Source of the DNA: Desulfonatronovibrio hydrogenovorans DSM 9292
GTDB taxonomy: Bacteria; Desulfobacterota; Desulfovibrionia; Desulfovibrionales; Desulfonatronovibrionaceae
NCBI RefSeq assembly: GCF_000686525.1
Contig: NZ_JMKT01000016.1
Span: 1-64,000, forward strand
Reading direction: 5' to 3'
Length of the DNA stretch: 64,000 nucleotides
In this document: positions 8,225 through 18,192 of the stretch, one piece after another
How the letters are laid out: the number at the start of each line of letters is the position of its first letter
How positions within the stretch are numbered: position 1 is the stretch's first letter
Notes under the pieces: generated by a model
What the model was told of the DNA's origin: nothing
The model's input: only the letters and a program-made list of their open reading frames with translations
Databases searched by the model: none
Position numbers and translations under genes: made by a program

Positions 8225-10048
8225 CTAAACAGCTTTTGCCCTGCAGGTAACCTGGTGATACGTGAGATAGTCCAATGCTCCTTCTTTTCCCATATACCTG
8301 CCCAGCTGCTGAAGGTCGGTCTTTCTAAGGTCAACCAGGACAAGACCGTCAAGAACATTGCTGAAGTCAGGATCAAGGTTAAAGCCCAGCATTTTACCTC
8401 CCAGCTTGAGGTATTGCCTTAATAACACCGGGATACCTTTTTTGTGGGTATCTATCTCAGAAATAATTTTGGACAAATCTTCGATGTTCTTGATCATCAG
8501 ATCCATATCTATTTTTTCAAAGTAATGCTTGCCAGCTGTTTTTAAAGGTCTTCTCGGTGTCACCAGATGCTGCATCTCATGCATGAGATCCATTTTTTGC
8601 ATGAACCTGATCATAAGATTTCTCGAAGCATCATTGTAGCCGTTGTCAATGCTCACCGGTCCGAAGAGTACCTTATAATGGGGGTTTTTCAGCACAAACT
8701 TTCCAATTCCCTTCCAAAGCATAAGCAGGGAAGAATAGCTCTTTTGATACTCTGGACAGACAAATGAACGCCCCAGTTCCAGGCATGGCTGAATGCTCTT
8801 CCAAAAAGCCGCCTTAAACTTGAACAGGCTGTTGCTGTAAATCCCCTTGGGGCCAAGATTTCTAATAATTTCATCAACCTGTCCCATCCTGTATGCCCCG
8901 GCCAGCCTGGACTTTTTTTTATCCCAAAGAAATACATGCAGATAGTGGGTATCAAAAATGTCCAGATCAATGTCCCTGCCAGTACCTTCACCGGCCAGCC
9001 TGAAAGTATGTTCTCTCAGCCATCCAATTTCATGAAGGAGCTTGGGTATTTGAACCGACTTTGCAACATGTACGCTGAACTCCGCGTTCTCAAACAGAGT
9101 CTGGTCAGGACTCAAAGTCCGCTGTTCACTGATCAGTGTTCCAGGATACACATGAGGTACTTTTGGGTTCAGACTAGCCCTGTGTTTCGAGTATTGCTGA
9201 AAGTGGCCTGTTTTCTTCCTCATTTCCAGAAGATAGGTTCTCTGTCGCAGGTAGGTGATAATCTCCTGGTCTGAACCATATGCAGTCAGCTGATGTGGAA
9301 AAACCGGACTCCCGATGCTGACCTTCACCCTTGTTCCAGAATGGCCGGCCAGGGCATGGGGCAAAAGTACCGTCCTCAGCACGGGGTGAACAAGGCCTGC
9401 CAGTTGAAAAAGGGAGTCATTCCTGCCCTTGAAAAACATGGGTACAACAGTTGCCTTGGTCTTTCGAATAATCCTGGCCACTGACTCCTGCCAAGGAGGG
9501 TCAGAGATCTCTCTTTTCACCAGTCTCAGATGTGACACCTGTCCTGAGGGAAACACCCCTACCAGCCCTCCATGATGCAACCACTTATAGAGGTTTCTGA
9601 GGGCAATCCCGTTGGCCTTGATCCTTTCCAGAGAAGCCTCAAAAGGGTCCACCCCGATCAATACCTCTTTCATGTCCGGTATCCGCTCAAGCAGATAATT
9701 AGCCAATATCCTTACATCTGAGCGTTTTTTTCTTAAAATAGAAGCCATGATCAGCCCTTCCAGGGCTCCGAAGGGGTGATTGGCTACAACAACTACGGGC
9801 TTATCTACTGGAATATTATCCAGTTCGTACTCATCAAGGTCATAACTAATGTCCAGGACATGAAGGGCTTTTTCCCAGAAATCCAGCCTGGCAGAGCAAA
9901 TCTTTGCCTCCTGATACTTTTCATTCAGATAGCTCAGGGCAAGAATTTTTTTCATCAGCGGGCTGAAAAAGGAGATAATCTTTCCAGAAACAGTACCTGG
10001 AAAAATGGGAGGCAAATCAATCAATGGAGCATGTGAATCTGCGTTCAT
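8225..10048 (-). CDS. Two-domain acyltransferase, OlsF-like (PlsC plus hemolysin/OlsB-type GNAT)
   Basis: The N-terminal half (to about residue 280) is a PlsC-like glycerolipid acyltransferase with VANHPFGALEG in the place of the NHx(4-5)D motif; Glu replaces the usual Asp. The C-terminal half (about 320-560) matches the putative-hemolysin/OlsB acyl-ACP N-acyltransferase fold, with EIGWLREHTFRLAGEG, ELGRSFVCPEYQ and LFGPVSIDNGYN. This order resembles OlsF, a bifunctional enzyme that makes ornithine lipids by N- then O-acylation. These phosphorus-free lipids often replace phospholipids during phosphate limitation, which fits the neighbouring Pho genes, but no PhoB box was found upstream. The start is ambiguous: ATG 10048 has GGAG 9 nt upstream; ATG 10063 is also possible. 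Confidence 0.8.
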   Translation of the reverse strand: MNADSHAPLIDLPPIFPGTVSGKIISFFSPLMKKILALSYLNEKYQEAKICSARLDFWEKALHVLDISYDLDEYELDNIPVDKPVVVVANHPFGALEGLIMASILRKKRSDVRILANYLLERIPDMKEVLIGVDPFEASLERIKANGIALRNLYKWLHHGGLVGVFPSGQVSHLRLVKREISDPPWQESVARIIRKTKATVVPMFFKGRNDSLFQLAGLVHPVLRTVLLPHALAGHSGTRVKVSIGSPVFPHQLTAYGSDQEIITYLRQRTYLLEMRKKTGHFQQYSKHRASLNPKVPHVYPGTLISEQRTLSPDQTLFENAEFSVHVAKSVQIPKLLHEIGWLREHTFRLAGEGTGRDIDLDIFDTHYLHVFLWDKKKSRLAGAYRMGQVDEIIRNLGPKGIYSNSLFKFKAAFWKSIQPCLELGRSFVCPEYQKSYSSLLMLWKGIGKFVLKNPHYKVLFGPVSIDNGYNDASRNLMIRFMQKMDLMHEMQHLVTPRRPLKTAGKHYFEKIDMDLMIKNIEDLSKIISEIDTHKKGIPVLLRQYLKLGGKMLGFNLDPDFSNVLDGLVLVDLRKTDLQQLGRYMGKEGALDYLTYHQVTCRAKAV

Positions 10049-10170
10049 CCTGTTTGTCTCCATACGGAACAACCAGTCTATAGTTTTAGTTATTCTTTAC
10101 CAAACCTAATCAAATTGCTGTGACTATCTCTAAACCCTATTAAGAATATAATCAGCAGCATCTTGAAATT

Positions 10171-10968
10171 CTAAATGATTCTCTTGCGGATCCAGGTGAC
10201 CAGTATTTCCATTGCAATGACCACGGCAAAAATCGTAAAAAGGATCAATGAAACCCTGTCCCAGTAGAAAAGGTTCAGGGCGGTGTCCAAGGCCATTCCG
10301 ATTCCCCCTGCTCCCACCAGGCCAAGCACAGCGGATTCCCTGACGTTTATATCCCATCGAAAAAGGATGATGGACCAGAAGGAAGGCAGAACCTGAGGCC
10401 AGTACCCTTTGATAAAGACGCTGAACCAGGGAGCTCCAACCGAGCGGAGGGCTTCCACCGGCCCTGGATCGGTTTCATCCAGGGCCTCTGATAGAAGTTT
10501 ACCCACAAAGCCGATGGATCTGAATGCGATAGCCATAGTGCCGGCAACAGCACCAGGGCCGAAAACCGCCACAAAAAGTAAAGCCCAGACCAGGGTGTTG
10601 ACCGATCTTGAAGAAACCAGAATTAGTCTGGCAGACATGTTGACCGGCTGCCAAGGCACAACTCTTCCAGATGCCAGAATTGCCACCGGAATCGCAAAAA
10701 AAACCGTGCCTATGGTTCCCAGAGTTGCTACATGCATGGTTTCCATAAGGGCCTGGTGAACTCCCTGGGAGTAGTGTCCTGTGTCCATTGGCCACATCCG
10801 GTTCAGAAGGTCTGCCATCTGGTGCGGGGCATCCAGTATGAATTCCGGGATGATTTCAATCGTTCGGATGGAAAATACTACTGCGGCAACTGTCAGCAGG
10901 TATACGCTGAAGCGCAGGAAGCGTTTTGTTGGTGTAAACCTCTGCCACTGAGGTCCTGAGGTGTTCAT
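10171..10968 (-). CDS. phnE: Phosphonate/phosphite-type ABC transporter permease, second subunit
   Basis: This 265-residue inner-membrane permease has about six helices and the binding-protein-dependent transport signature, with the EAA loop near ALDETDPGPVEALRSVGAPWFSVFIKG. It is the last gene of phnD-phnC-phnE-phnE and overlaps the stop of the first permease by 4 bp, indicating translational coupling. It is paralogous to its neighbour, and the two probably form a heterodimeric channel. Ligand could be phosphate, phosphite or an alkylphosphonate. No C-P lyase or phosphite dehydrogenase is in the window. Confidence 0.9.
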   Translation of the reverse strand: MNTSGPQWQRFTPTKRFLRFSVYLLTVAAVVFSIRTIEIIPEFILDAPHQMADLLNRMWPMDTGHYSQGVHQALMETMHVATLGTIGTVFFAIPVAILASGRVVPWQPVNMSARLILVSSRSVNTLVWALLFVAVFGPGAVAGTMAIAFRSIGFVGKLLSEALDETDPGPVEALRSVGAPWFSVFIKGYWPQVLPSFWSIILFRWDINVRESAVLGLVGAGGIGMALDTALNLFYWDRVSLILFTIFAVVIAMEILVTWIRKRII

Positions 10969-11744
10969 TGAAAGACTTTCCTGATCTGGTCGGTAAGGGC
11001 TTCCCCGATCATGATCAGGGCAATTATTGTCAACAGAATGGCGGCTACAAAATCATAGTCAAAACGCTGGAATGCAGCAAAAAGGGTCCCACCGATTCCT
11101 CCTGCCCCTACAATTCCGACCATAGTGGAGTTACGGAGATTTACCTCGGTCTGGTAGGTGCTGAAATTTAGAAACCGGCTGAACACCTGGGGCATGACTC
11201 CGAAAATGATCAGGTTTGGAAAGGATGCCCCGGTTGATCTTATGGCTTCGACCTGCTTCAGGGATATCTCCTCAATGGCTTCTGCAAACAGTTTGGCAAT
11301 AAAGCCAACTGAAAATACCACCAAAGAGGCAATTCCTGCTGCAGCCCCGAAGCCAATGGCTTTAACAAACAGGATAGCCATGATGACCGGGTGAAACGAC
11401 CTGCAAACTGCGATGAACCCCCTGACCGGCCAGGTAATTACGGCTGGCATGAGGTTTCTTGCGGCCAGAAAACCCACGGGCAGAGAAAGAGCTATTCCTA
11501 TGGCCGAGGCAAGAACAGCAATCTGCAGACTTTCAACCAAATCCTCCAGCAGGATTTGCCAGCGGCTGAAATCAGGAGGCCACATCCTTTTTAAAAAGTT
11601 TAAGCCGTTATCCAGACCGTACACAAAGCGGTTCCAGTCAAATTCCAGTATAGACAAGGCATACATGGTATAGAGTACAAGCGTTATCCAGCCCAGCCTA
11701 GATGCCCAGCTTTGCCTGAAGGGTTTCCGAACTGAATTGATCAT
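10965..11744 (-). CDS. phnE: Phosphonate/phosphite-type ABC transporter permease, first subunit
   Basis: This 259-residue permease has the same family signature as the following gene ([20 protein letters not shown], then [14 protein letters not shown]). ATG 11744 overlaps the phnC stop as ATGA, so I prefer it to the TTG at 11768. The first membrane helix then begins at about residue 17. It works with the second PhnE, PhnC and PhnD as a high-affinity importer of phosphorus oxyanions or phosphonates at the inner membrane. Confidence 0.9.
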   Translation of the reverse strand: MINSVRKPFRQSWASRLGWITLVLYTMYALSILEFDWNRFVYGLDNGLNFLKRMWPPDFSRWQILLEDLVESLQIAVLASAIGIALSLPVGFLAARNLMPAVITWPVRGFIAVCRSFHPVIMAILFVKAIGFGAAAGIASLVVFSVGFIAKLFAEAIEEISLKQVEAIRSTGASFPNLIIFGVMPQVFSRFLNFSTYQTEVNLRNSTMVGIVGAGGIGGTLFAAFQRFDYDFVAAILLTIIALIMIGEALTDQIRKVFQ

Positions 11745-12550
11745 TGATTCTGACCGTGAGTCAGCCAATCCTGACCGCCATATATGTCCTTGAGTATGTC
11801 ATCGGTTATTTCTTCTGGTAAACCGTCAAAAACGACTTCCCCCCGGGAAAGACCGATAATCCTTTGAGCGAACCTGGATGCAAGGGTGACGTTGTGGATA
11901 TTAACCACTACGGGTATGTCCCGTTCTTTGCCCATGGATGACATCAGTTCCATAATCTCCACTGAGGTCTTGGGATCCAGAGATGATGTGGGTTCATCTG
12001 CCAGAAGGATGTCCGGACCCTGCATCAGGGCTCTGGCAATACCCACCCTCTGTCTCTGACCTCCTGACAGAGCGTCGGCTCTTTGCATTGCAAACTCCTG
12101 CAAACCGACCTGGTTTAGAAGCTTAAATGCAGCATCAATATCCTGCTCTGGAAATTTTCTAAACCAAGCCCGCCAAGCAGAAATGTAGCCCAACCTGCCG
12201 GAAAGTACATTCTCCAGGACTGTCAATCGCTCCACCAGATTATATTCCTGAAAGACCATGCCGATCCTGCGTCTGATCCTGCGCAGCTTTGATCTGTTCA
12301 TCCGGGTGATGTCTTGACCCATAAAAATGATCTCTCCAGAAGTAGGCTCCACCAAGCGGTTGATGCACCTGATGAGAGTACTTTTCCCTGTTCCCGAAGG
12401 CCCGATTATGGCCGTCACGCCCTGGCCGTTGATGAACATGCTGAGATTCTTCAAAACAGGTTTTCCAGGCTTGTAAGCCTTGACCAGGTTTGTAATGGTC
12501 AGGGAACGGCCTTTTACAGATCCATTCCCTGACCCTCTGCTTTTTTTCAT
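11741..12550 (-). CDS. phnC: Phosphonate/phosphite-type ABC transporter ATP-binding protein
   Basis: The 269-residue ATPase shows Walker [19 protein letters not shown]-loop MVFQEYNLV, signature [17 protein letters not shown], Walker [14 protein letters not shown] and the switch histidine in [25 protein letters not shown] is typical of PhnC. It powers import through the two PhnE permeases. It overlaps the first phnE by 4 bp and starts 36 bp after phnD. No clear Shine-Dalgarno site precedes ATG 12550. Confidence 0.93.
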   Translation of the reverse strand: MKKSRGSGNGSVKGRSLTITNLVKAYKPGKPVLKNLSMFINGQGVTAIIGPSGTGKSTLIRCINRLVEPTSGEIIFMGQDITRMNRSKLRRIRRRIGMVFQEYNLVERLTVLENVLSGRLGYISAWRAWFRKFPEQDIDAAFKLLNQVGLQEFAMQRADALSGGQRQRVGIARALMQGPDILLADEPTSSLDPKTSVEIMELMSSMGKERDIPVVVNIHNVTLASRFAQRIIGLSRGEVVFDGLPEEITDDILKDIYGGQDWLTHGQNQ

Positions 12551-12586
12551 TATAAAAGTAATTTGGGCTTGATGTTGGGTAGACTT

Positions 12587-13585
12587 TTATTGCAGCTTGG
12601 TAGAAAACTCTTTCTCAAAACCTGTCCGGCTGTAAGATACTCCTGTACCCTCTGCAATTTGACGAACTACGGCCCAGTCGGCCTTATAGGTGATGGGGTA
12701 GAACCTGTCAGCTCCATCAAAGGCTTTTTTCATCTCATCAGTAAAGCGGTAAGTATGAAAAGCTCCAACGATCCTGCGGACCAGATCCGGGTTGAGATCA
12801 TGAGCATAGGCAAAAGAAGATGTGGGGAAGACTGCGCTCCTGTAAATAATCCTGAAGTCTTCCTCCTTTACAGTTCCCCTCCGGACCATCCGGTCAAAGA
12901 CATCAGAGGCCACTGGGGCAGCATCATAGTCCCCGCTCAGCACCCCCATGACCGACTGATCATGCTTGCCTGAAAAAAGCACCTCATAGTCCTGCTCAGG
13001 TACCAGACCATGGTCTGGGAGAAGAATTCTGGGAGCAAGGTTGCCTGAATTGGATGAGGGTGAAGTATGGGCCACTCTTTTTCCTTTGAGATCTGAAGGT
13101 TTTTGATATGGGCTATCACTTCTGACTACAAGAATAAGGTTATAACCCTGCAGCCCGTCGGGAAAACCCTTTACTGCAAAAGGCACTGCACCGGCCAGGT
13201 TGACGGCAAACCCGGTAGGTCCGGTTGAAAATCCACCCACATGAAGCCTTCCTGAGCGCATGGCTTCGATCTGGGCGGCATTGGAATGAACAGTATAATA
13301 GGTGACCCTCTTCCCGGTAGCCTTGGACAGATAGTCCAGAAAATCGGTAAACAGATCCCTGTAAACAGCAGGATCTTCTACCGGAGTATAGGTAAAAATC
13401 AGTGTGCTGGGATCCTTCCACTTACCTGGATCAGCTGGCGAGTCAGCCACCAGATCCATATCCTCATCGCAGAACATGGGATCAAGGGCTCCGCGGTGCT
13501 CACATCCAAAAACTAAAGAGTTTGCTGAAAACATAAGGAAAAACAACATCAGGCTGATTTTAACCACAACTAGCTTCCTTGCCAT
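12587..13585 (-). CDS. phnD: Phosphate/phosphite/phosphonate-binding periplasmic protein
   Basis: With the start at ATG 13585 the protein is 332 residues and begins with a signal peptide (MARKLVVVKISLMLFF...), preceded by GGAGG at 8 nt; the open frame extends 16 codons further upstream, but without such support. The mature part is PhnD-like, with FTYTPVEDPAVYRDLFTDF, TVHSNAAQIEAMRSGRLHVGGF and VAHTSPSSNSGN, residues that line the phosphonate/phosphite pocket in the family. It is first in the phnDCEE operon. Two CTGTAAC sites 33 bp apart lie 54 to 93 bp upstream and suggest PhoB control. Confidence 0.9.
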   Translation of the reverse strand: MARKLVVVKISLMLFFLMFSANSLVFGCEHRGALDPMFCDEDMDLVADSPADPGKWKDPSTLIFTYTPVEDPAVYRDLFTDFLDYLSKATGKRVTYYTVHSNAAQIEAMRSGRLHVGGFSTGPTGFAVNLAGAVPFAVKGFPDGLQGYNLILVVRSDSPYQKPSDLKGKRVAHTSPSSNSGNLAPRILLPDHGLVPEQDYEVLFSGKHDQSVMGVLSGDYDAAPVASDVFDRMVRRGTVKEEDFRIIYRSAVFPTSSFAYAHDLNPDLVRRIVGAFHTYRFTDEMKKAFDGADRFYPITYKADWAVVRQIAEGTGVSYSRTGFEKEFSTKLQ

Positions 13586-13638
13586 CGCTAATACCTCCAC
13601 AATATGTTTAAAAGATGTCTCAAAAATAGACACGACCA

Positions 13639-13678
13639 GTTACAGGCACTGCTCAGGACTATGGCTTTTTTGTTACAG
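13639..13678 (-). promoter_or_regulatory. Candidate PhoB box upstream of phnD
   Basis: On the minus strand two exact CTGTAAC 7-mers (13678-13672 and 13645-13639) lie exactly 33 bp, three 11-bp steps, apart. The intermediate step at 22 bp is CTGAGCA. PhoB binds 7-bp direct repeats spaced at 11 bp. The same 7-mer recurs before phnS, pstB and in variant form before pstS and phoB in this window. Assignment is inferred from spacing and context. Confidence 0.55.
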
Positions 13679-13841
13679 GACAAAGAAGGAGTTGAACCGA
13701 TATTCTAATTGACCCAGCCGGGAATTTGAGCCAATTTATAGTTTACAGCTGTCAACTTACCTTGATGTATTTTTGCAGATCACGTTAGATAAACAGAAAA
13801 ATCATGCTCCTTAATTTTGCCAAGCCTGCCTGGAGCCCTGC

Positions 13842-16800
13842 ATGAGGGCACCCCAATCTCGAATGTCTGAGACTGCTCCTCAAATTTTCTTTACATCTCG
13901 GCCAGCCTCCTTTTTTTTGTCTGCTTTTGTCTTTTGGGCATTGGTTCTTTTGCCTGGCACAATCCCGGCCCAGACTATAATCCTGAGTGCTGAAGAAAGA
14001 TCATATCTAAAAGATCTTGAAACAGTGACCATGTGCGTTGATCCGGACTGGGAGCCCTACGAACTGGTTGATGAGCAGGGAAACTTTACTGGAATCGCTG
14101 CTGATCTTGTTCAGCTCATATCTCAGCGCCTGGATGTCCCTTTCACCCTTGTTCCAACGGCAGACTGGCAGGAAACCCTTGAGTATTCCCAGAGCCAGAA
14201 ATGCATGATCATTCCCTTTCTCAATCAGACTCCGGAACGGGAGGAATGGCTCATCTTTACTGATCCCATCTTTACCAACCCTAATGTCTTCATCACCAGA
14301 AACGAACATCCCTTTATCTCCGATCCCGCTGAACTGACCGATAAAACCGTTGTCCTGCCTCACGGGACATCCATGGAAGAATTTCTCCGCCGGGACTATC
14401 CCAATCTGCATATCATCACCGTGGACACTGAAATGGAGTGTTACCAGATGGTGTCCCAAGGCAAGGCCGACATGACCCTGAGGTCTCTGGCCATTGCAGC
14501 CTACACCATCAGAAAGCAAGGATTCTTCAATCTCAAGATTGCCGGCCAGATACCTGATTATACCAACTACCTGCGCATTGGTGTCTTAAAAGACATGGTC
14601 ATGCTCAGGGACATCCTGAACAAGGGCGTACAGAGCATTACACCTTCTGAACGGGAAAAAATCGTCAATCAGCATGTCCACATTTTGGTGGAAACCCCTT
14701 TTGATCGGGGAATCATCTATAAATTTGCCGGTGGGCTGGGTATCTTGATTCTCGGAGTCCTGGGCTGGAACTTTCGTTTGAAAAAACTGCAGAAAGACCT
14801 GGTCAAGTCAAATACTGAACTGCAGGAGACCATGGCCAAAGCCCGGCAAAGTGAACGCAGATACATGGAGCTTTTTAACCACGCTGTATCAGGAGTAGCC
14901 ATCCATGAAATCGAGCTGGATGGGGCAGGAAACATTACTGATTTTATATACGTGGAGGTCAATGCAGCCTTTGAAAGACACACTGGCATCAGCCCCGAAA
15001 AAATCATCGGGCAAAGGGTTTCAGAAATTTTTCCCGAACTCCTGGATTCCGACCTGGTAAAAACTTATGAGCAGGTGATGCTGACCAGTCAGCCCAAAAC
15101 CCTGACCTATTACAGCAAAGATCTTGGCAAACACTTTTATATTTCTGCCTATAATATATCTGATAAACAGCTGGTCACCATTTTTACAGACATTACCGAC
15201 CAAAAAAAGAATCAGGACGAGCTGAGATCCAGTCAGGCCTTTCTTAACTCACTTTTGCACTCTATTCCCCTGCCCATATTTTACAAAGACAGGCAGGGCC
15301 GCTACCTTGGGTTTAATCATGCTTTTGAGGAATTTTTCGGAACCACCGCCCAGTCCATGATCGGCAAAACCGATTTTGAAACCAGCCCCTTGGAACTGGC
15401 CAGGATCTACCAAGAACAGGACCTCAAGCTTTATGAAAACCCGAACCAGCCCCAGCAATATGAATCGCAGATTCAAAATGCCTTAGGGGAACAGAAAGAG
15501 GTCATTTTTCACAAAGCCACCATTGTTGACTGTTCCGGAGATATCACCGGGCTCATCGGGGCAATCATGGACATTACCGACCGCAAGCTGGCTGAAGAAA
15601 AACTTCAAAAAGCCAGCCTGGATCTGGAAAAAGCCAATGCCGAGCTAAAGGAGAGTCAGGATCGCTTCAGAACCCTGGCTCAAAACACGACAGCTGGAAT
15701 ATACATTTTAGAAGGCCGCCATTTTGTCCTGGTCAATCCTGCCTTGACCGATATCCTGGGGTATTCGGAAAAAGAACTTCTGGAACATGACTTTCTGGAT
15801 TTTGTTCATCCTGATTACAAGGAAATGATCCTGGACAGGGCTGCGGCCCGTTTAAGAGGAGAGGCGGTTCCCTCCAGGTATGAGCTGAAAGTAAAGACTA
15901 AACAGGGGGAGACCCGCTGGATATTTCTGACTGCCGGGCTGACCTATTATAATGGAAAAAAATCCAATACCGGTACTGTTCATGACATTACTGACCGTAA
16001 AGAAGCTGAACTGGAACTGACCAGGGCCAAAGAGCTGGCCGAGGAGGCCAGCAAGGCCAAAAGCCGTTTTCTGGCCAACATGAGCCATGAGATACGGACT
16101 CCCATGAACGCCATCATCGGCATGACCCATCTGATGAAAAAAACCGGTCTGACCCCAAAGCAGAAAAACTATCTTGATAAAATTAACGTATCTGCCCGGT
16201 CTCTTTTACGGATCATCAATGATATTCTGGATTTCTCCAAAATCGAGGCTGGAAAGATCCTGCTTGAAAAAAACACCTTTAGACTCAAACAGCTTCTAAG
16301 TGATCTTCAGGACATTTTGACAGTGGAGATTGATCAAAAAGGACTTGAGCTGTCCATAACCATTGACCCTGATTTGCCGGATTTCTATCAGGGAGACGCA
16401 ATGCGTCTGGGGCAGGTTCTGCTTAATCTGACCGGCAACGCTGTCAAGTTCACCCACCAGGGAAAAATTTCTGTCCAGGTAACCCCTTACCATCGCCTTG
16501 AAAAGCCTTTGAAACCAGGCGATGACCTGGTCCTGTCCTTTTCCGTAGATGATACTGGCATCGGTATGAGCCCGGAGCAGATTGCCAGCCTTTTTTCTCC
16601 ATTTACCCAGGCAGACTCATCCACCACTCGAAAATACGGTGGAACAGGCCTTGGACTGTCCATATCCAGGCAGCTGGTGGAAATAATGGGTGGAAAAATT
16701 AATGTGGAAAGCCTGCCGGCAAAAGGAAGCAGTTTTACTTTCACAGTCAAGCTGCAGGTTGCCTCATCAGATGACTCCCAGTCCAGGGCTGTGCCATTTT

Positions 16801-17957
16801 CAGAACTGGGGCCGGAAAAACTGGCTGGCAGCAGAATACTGCTGGTGGAAGACAACCCCATCAACCGGGAATTGTCCAGGGAGATATTAGAAGAGCTGGG
16901 AATTGAAGTGCATGAAGCCGTCAATGGGACACAGGCAGTGGAAATGGCCTTTTCCCAAAAGTTTGACCTGATCCTGATGGATATTCAGATGCCTGAGATG
17001 GACGGCCTGGAAGCTGCGCGCAAAATCAGGGAAATCGAAGCTAAAACCACTGATGCAACAGAACATGCTCATTTTGATCCGGACCAGACACAAAAAAAAC
17101 CAGGCCATAAAGCATCAAGAATTCCTATCATAGCCATGACTGCTCACGCCATGGCAACTGACCGGGAAAAAAGTCTGGCCGCTGGAATGGATGACCACCT
17201 GACCAAACCCGTTGATCCGGCCAAGCTAATGGAAGTGTTGATGCAATGGATTTTGTGCCTGGAACCCATTGGGGACAATGCTGAAACTAAAGCCCGGCCA
17301 TCTGATGATCTGAAGACTGGGCCTTCTGATACCCTTTTTCCATTTGATATTCAGACAGCCCTGAAAAGATGCCTGGGTAATTTTGAACTCCTGACCAAAC
17401 TGATCAGAGTCTTTGCCAATGATTACCAGGATGCCCCTGTCCGTCTGCGCAACATGATCAGAAAAAGGCAGTTCAAGGAAGCAGCTTTGCTGGCCCATAC
17501 CCTAAAAGGTTCATCTTTGACCCTGGAAGCCGGTGATGTGGCCAAAGCAGCCCAAAAGCTGGATAGCGCCCTCCAAGATAACCAGGACCACGACCTGGAA
17601 CCCCTGATAGATGAACTTGAAGAACACCTGGAGGCTGCGGTTCAGGCATCCTTCAACCTGCCCTGGGAAAAAGAGAATGAAAAGGATCATAACTCACCTC
17701 ACCCCGGCTCAATATCAGATGAAGATCTTGCCCAAGAGCTGCTCAAGCTCAAAAGAGAAATCCTGGACAACAACCTGGCAGCCAGAAAAACAGTCCAGCT
17801 GATCAGCCCGGTCCTGGTGGCCAGCAATTTTGAACAAGAAGGCCTTAAGATTAGAAGGCATCTGGACAATCTTGCCTACCAGGATGCATTAAAGGAACTC
17901 GAGCTTCTCATTTCCAGACTTCCTGCCCGCCTTTTTGGCCCTGATACTCACCATTAA
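13842..17957 (+). CDS. Hybrid sensor histidine kinase: SBP_bac_3, three PAS, HisKA, HATPase, REC, HPt
   Basis: The 1371-residue membrane kinase has the following parts. There is a signal segment (to about 45) and a periplasmic solute-binding type 3 domain (50-285) that probably senses an amino-acid-like ligand. One membrane helix lies near 290-310. PAS domains lie at about 335-450, 465-580 and 605-720. HisKA has the phospho-acceptor H749 in NMSHEIRTP. The HATPase domain (850-965) has DDTGIGM and GGTGLGLSI. REC has phospho-acceptor D1047 in LILMDIQMPEMDG, and HPt has H1219 in AHTLKGSS. REC carries an acidic/His-rich insertion of about 25 residues. A helical tail (1290-1371) follows HPt. The complete phosphorelay implies an external response regulator, not identified here. 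GGAG lies 6 nt before the ATG. Confidence 0.92.
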   Translation: MRAPQSRMSETAPQIFFTSRPASFFLSAFVFWALVLLPGTIPAQTIILSAEERSYLKDLETVTMCVDPDWEPYELVDEQGNFTGIAADLVQLISQRLDVPFTLVPTADWQETLEYSQSQKCMIIPFLNQTPEREEWLIFTDPIFTNPNVFITRNEHPFISDPAELTDKTVVLPHGTSMEEFLRRDYPNLHIITVDTEMECYQMVSQGKADMTLRSLAIAAYTIRKQGFFNLKIAGQIPDYTNYLRIGVLKDMVMLRDILNKGVQSITPSEREKIVNQHVHILVETPFDRGIIYKFAGGLGILILGVLGWNFRLKKLQKDLVKSNTELQETMAKARQSERRYMELFNHAVSGVAIHEIELDGAGNITDFIYVEVNAAFERHTGISPEKIIGQRVSEIFPELLDSDLVKTYEQVMLTSQPKTLTYYSKDLGKHFYISAYNISDKQLVTIFTDITDQKKNQDELRSSQAFLNSLLHSIPLPIFYKDRQGRYLGFNHAFEEFFGTTAQSMIGKTDFETSPLELARIYQEQDLKLYENPNQPQQYESQIQNALGEQKEVIFHKATIVDCSGDITGLIGAIMDITDRKLAEEKLQKASLDLEKANAELKESQDRFRTLAQNTTAGIYILEGRHFVLVNPALTDILGYSEKELLEHDFLDFVHPDYKEMILDRAAARLRGEAVPSRYELKVKTKQGETRWIFLTAGLTYYNGKKSNTGTVHDITDRKEAELELTRAKELAEEASKAKSRFLANMSHEIRTPMNAIIGMTHLMKKTGLTPKQKNYLDKINVSARSLLRIINDILDFSKIEAGKILLEKNTFRLKQLLSDLQDILTVEIDQKGLELSITIDPDLPDFYQGDAMRLGQVLLNLTGNAVKFTHQGKISVQVTPYHRLEKPLKPGDDLVLSFSVDDTGIGMSPEQIASLFSPFTQADSSTTRKYGGTGLGLSISRQLVEIMGGKINVESLPAKGSSFTFTVKLQVASSDDSQSRAVPFSELGPEKLAGSRILLVEDNPINRELSREILEELGIEVHEAVNGTQAVEMAFSQKFDLILMDIQMPEMDGLEAARKIREIEAKTTDATEHAHFDPDQTQKKPGHKASRIPIIAMTAHAMATDREKSLAAGMDDHLTKPVDPAKLMEVLMQWILCLEPIGDNAETKARPSDDLKTGPSDTLFPFDIQTALKRCLGNFELLTKLIRVFANDYQDAPVRLRNMIRKRQFKEAALLAHTLKGSSLTLEAGDVAKAAQKLDSALQDNQDHDLEPLIDELEEHLEAAVQASFNLPWEKENEKDHNSPHPGSISDEDLAQELLKLKREILDNNLAARKTVQLISPVLVASNFEQEGLKIRRHLDNLAYQDALKELELLISRLPARLFGPDTHH

Positions 17958-18192
17958 CTACCACCCAAATCGCCATCTTGAAATATTCTTGACTCATCTC
18001 AAGCAGGCAAGCTGGATCTTTTGAAAGTATCAAAAAAATCCAGCAATTACCCAACAGTAAGCTTCCTGCCATCTCTTTGTAACATCTAAAAGTTACAGAT
18101 GCTCCCTTGCAGCGAATCACCTATCCAGCCCTGCCCGGCCTTTTGTGTGCCGGACTGCTGGAAATATCCTAACTAGTCTGCTGGAGCGTAAA

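Noticed and set aside
18011-18044. Terminator after the hybrid kinase gene
   Set aside because: GCTGGAT/ATCCAGC can pair, but the 20-nt loop is AT-rich and no T-run follows.
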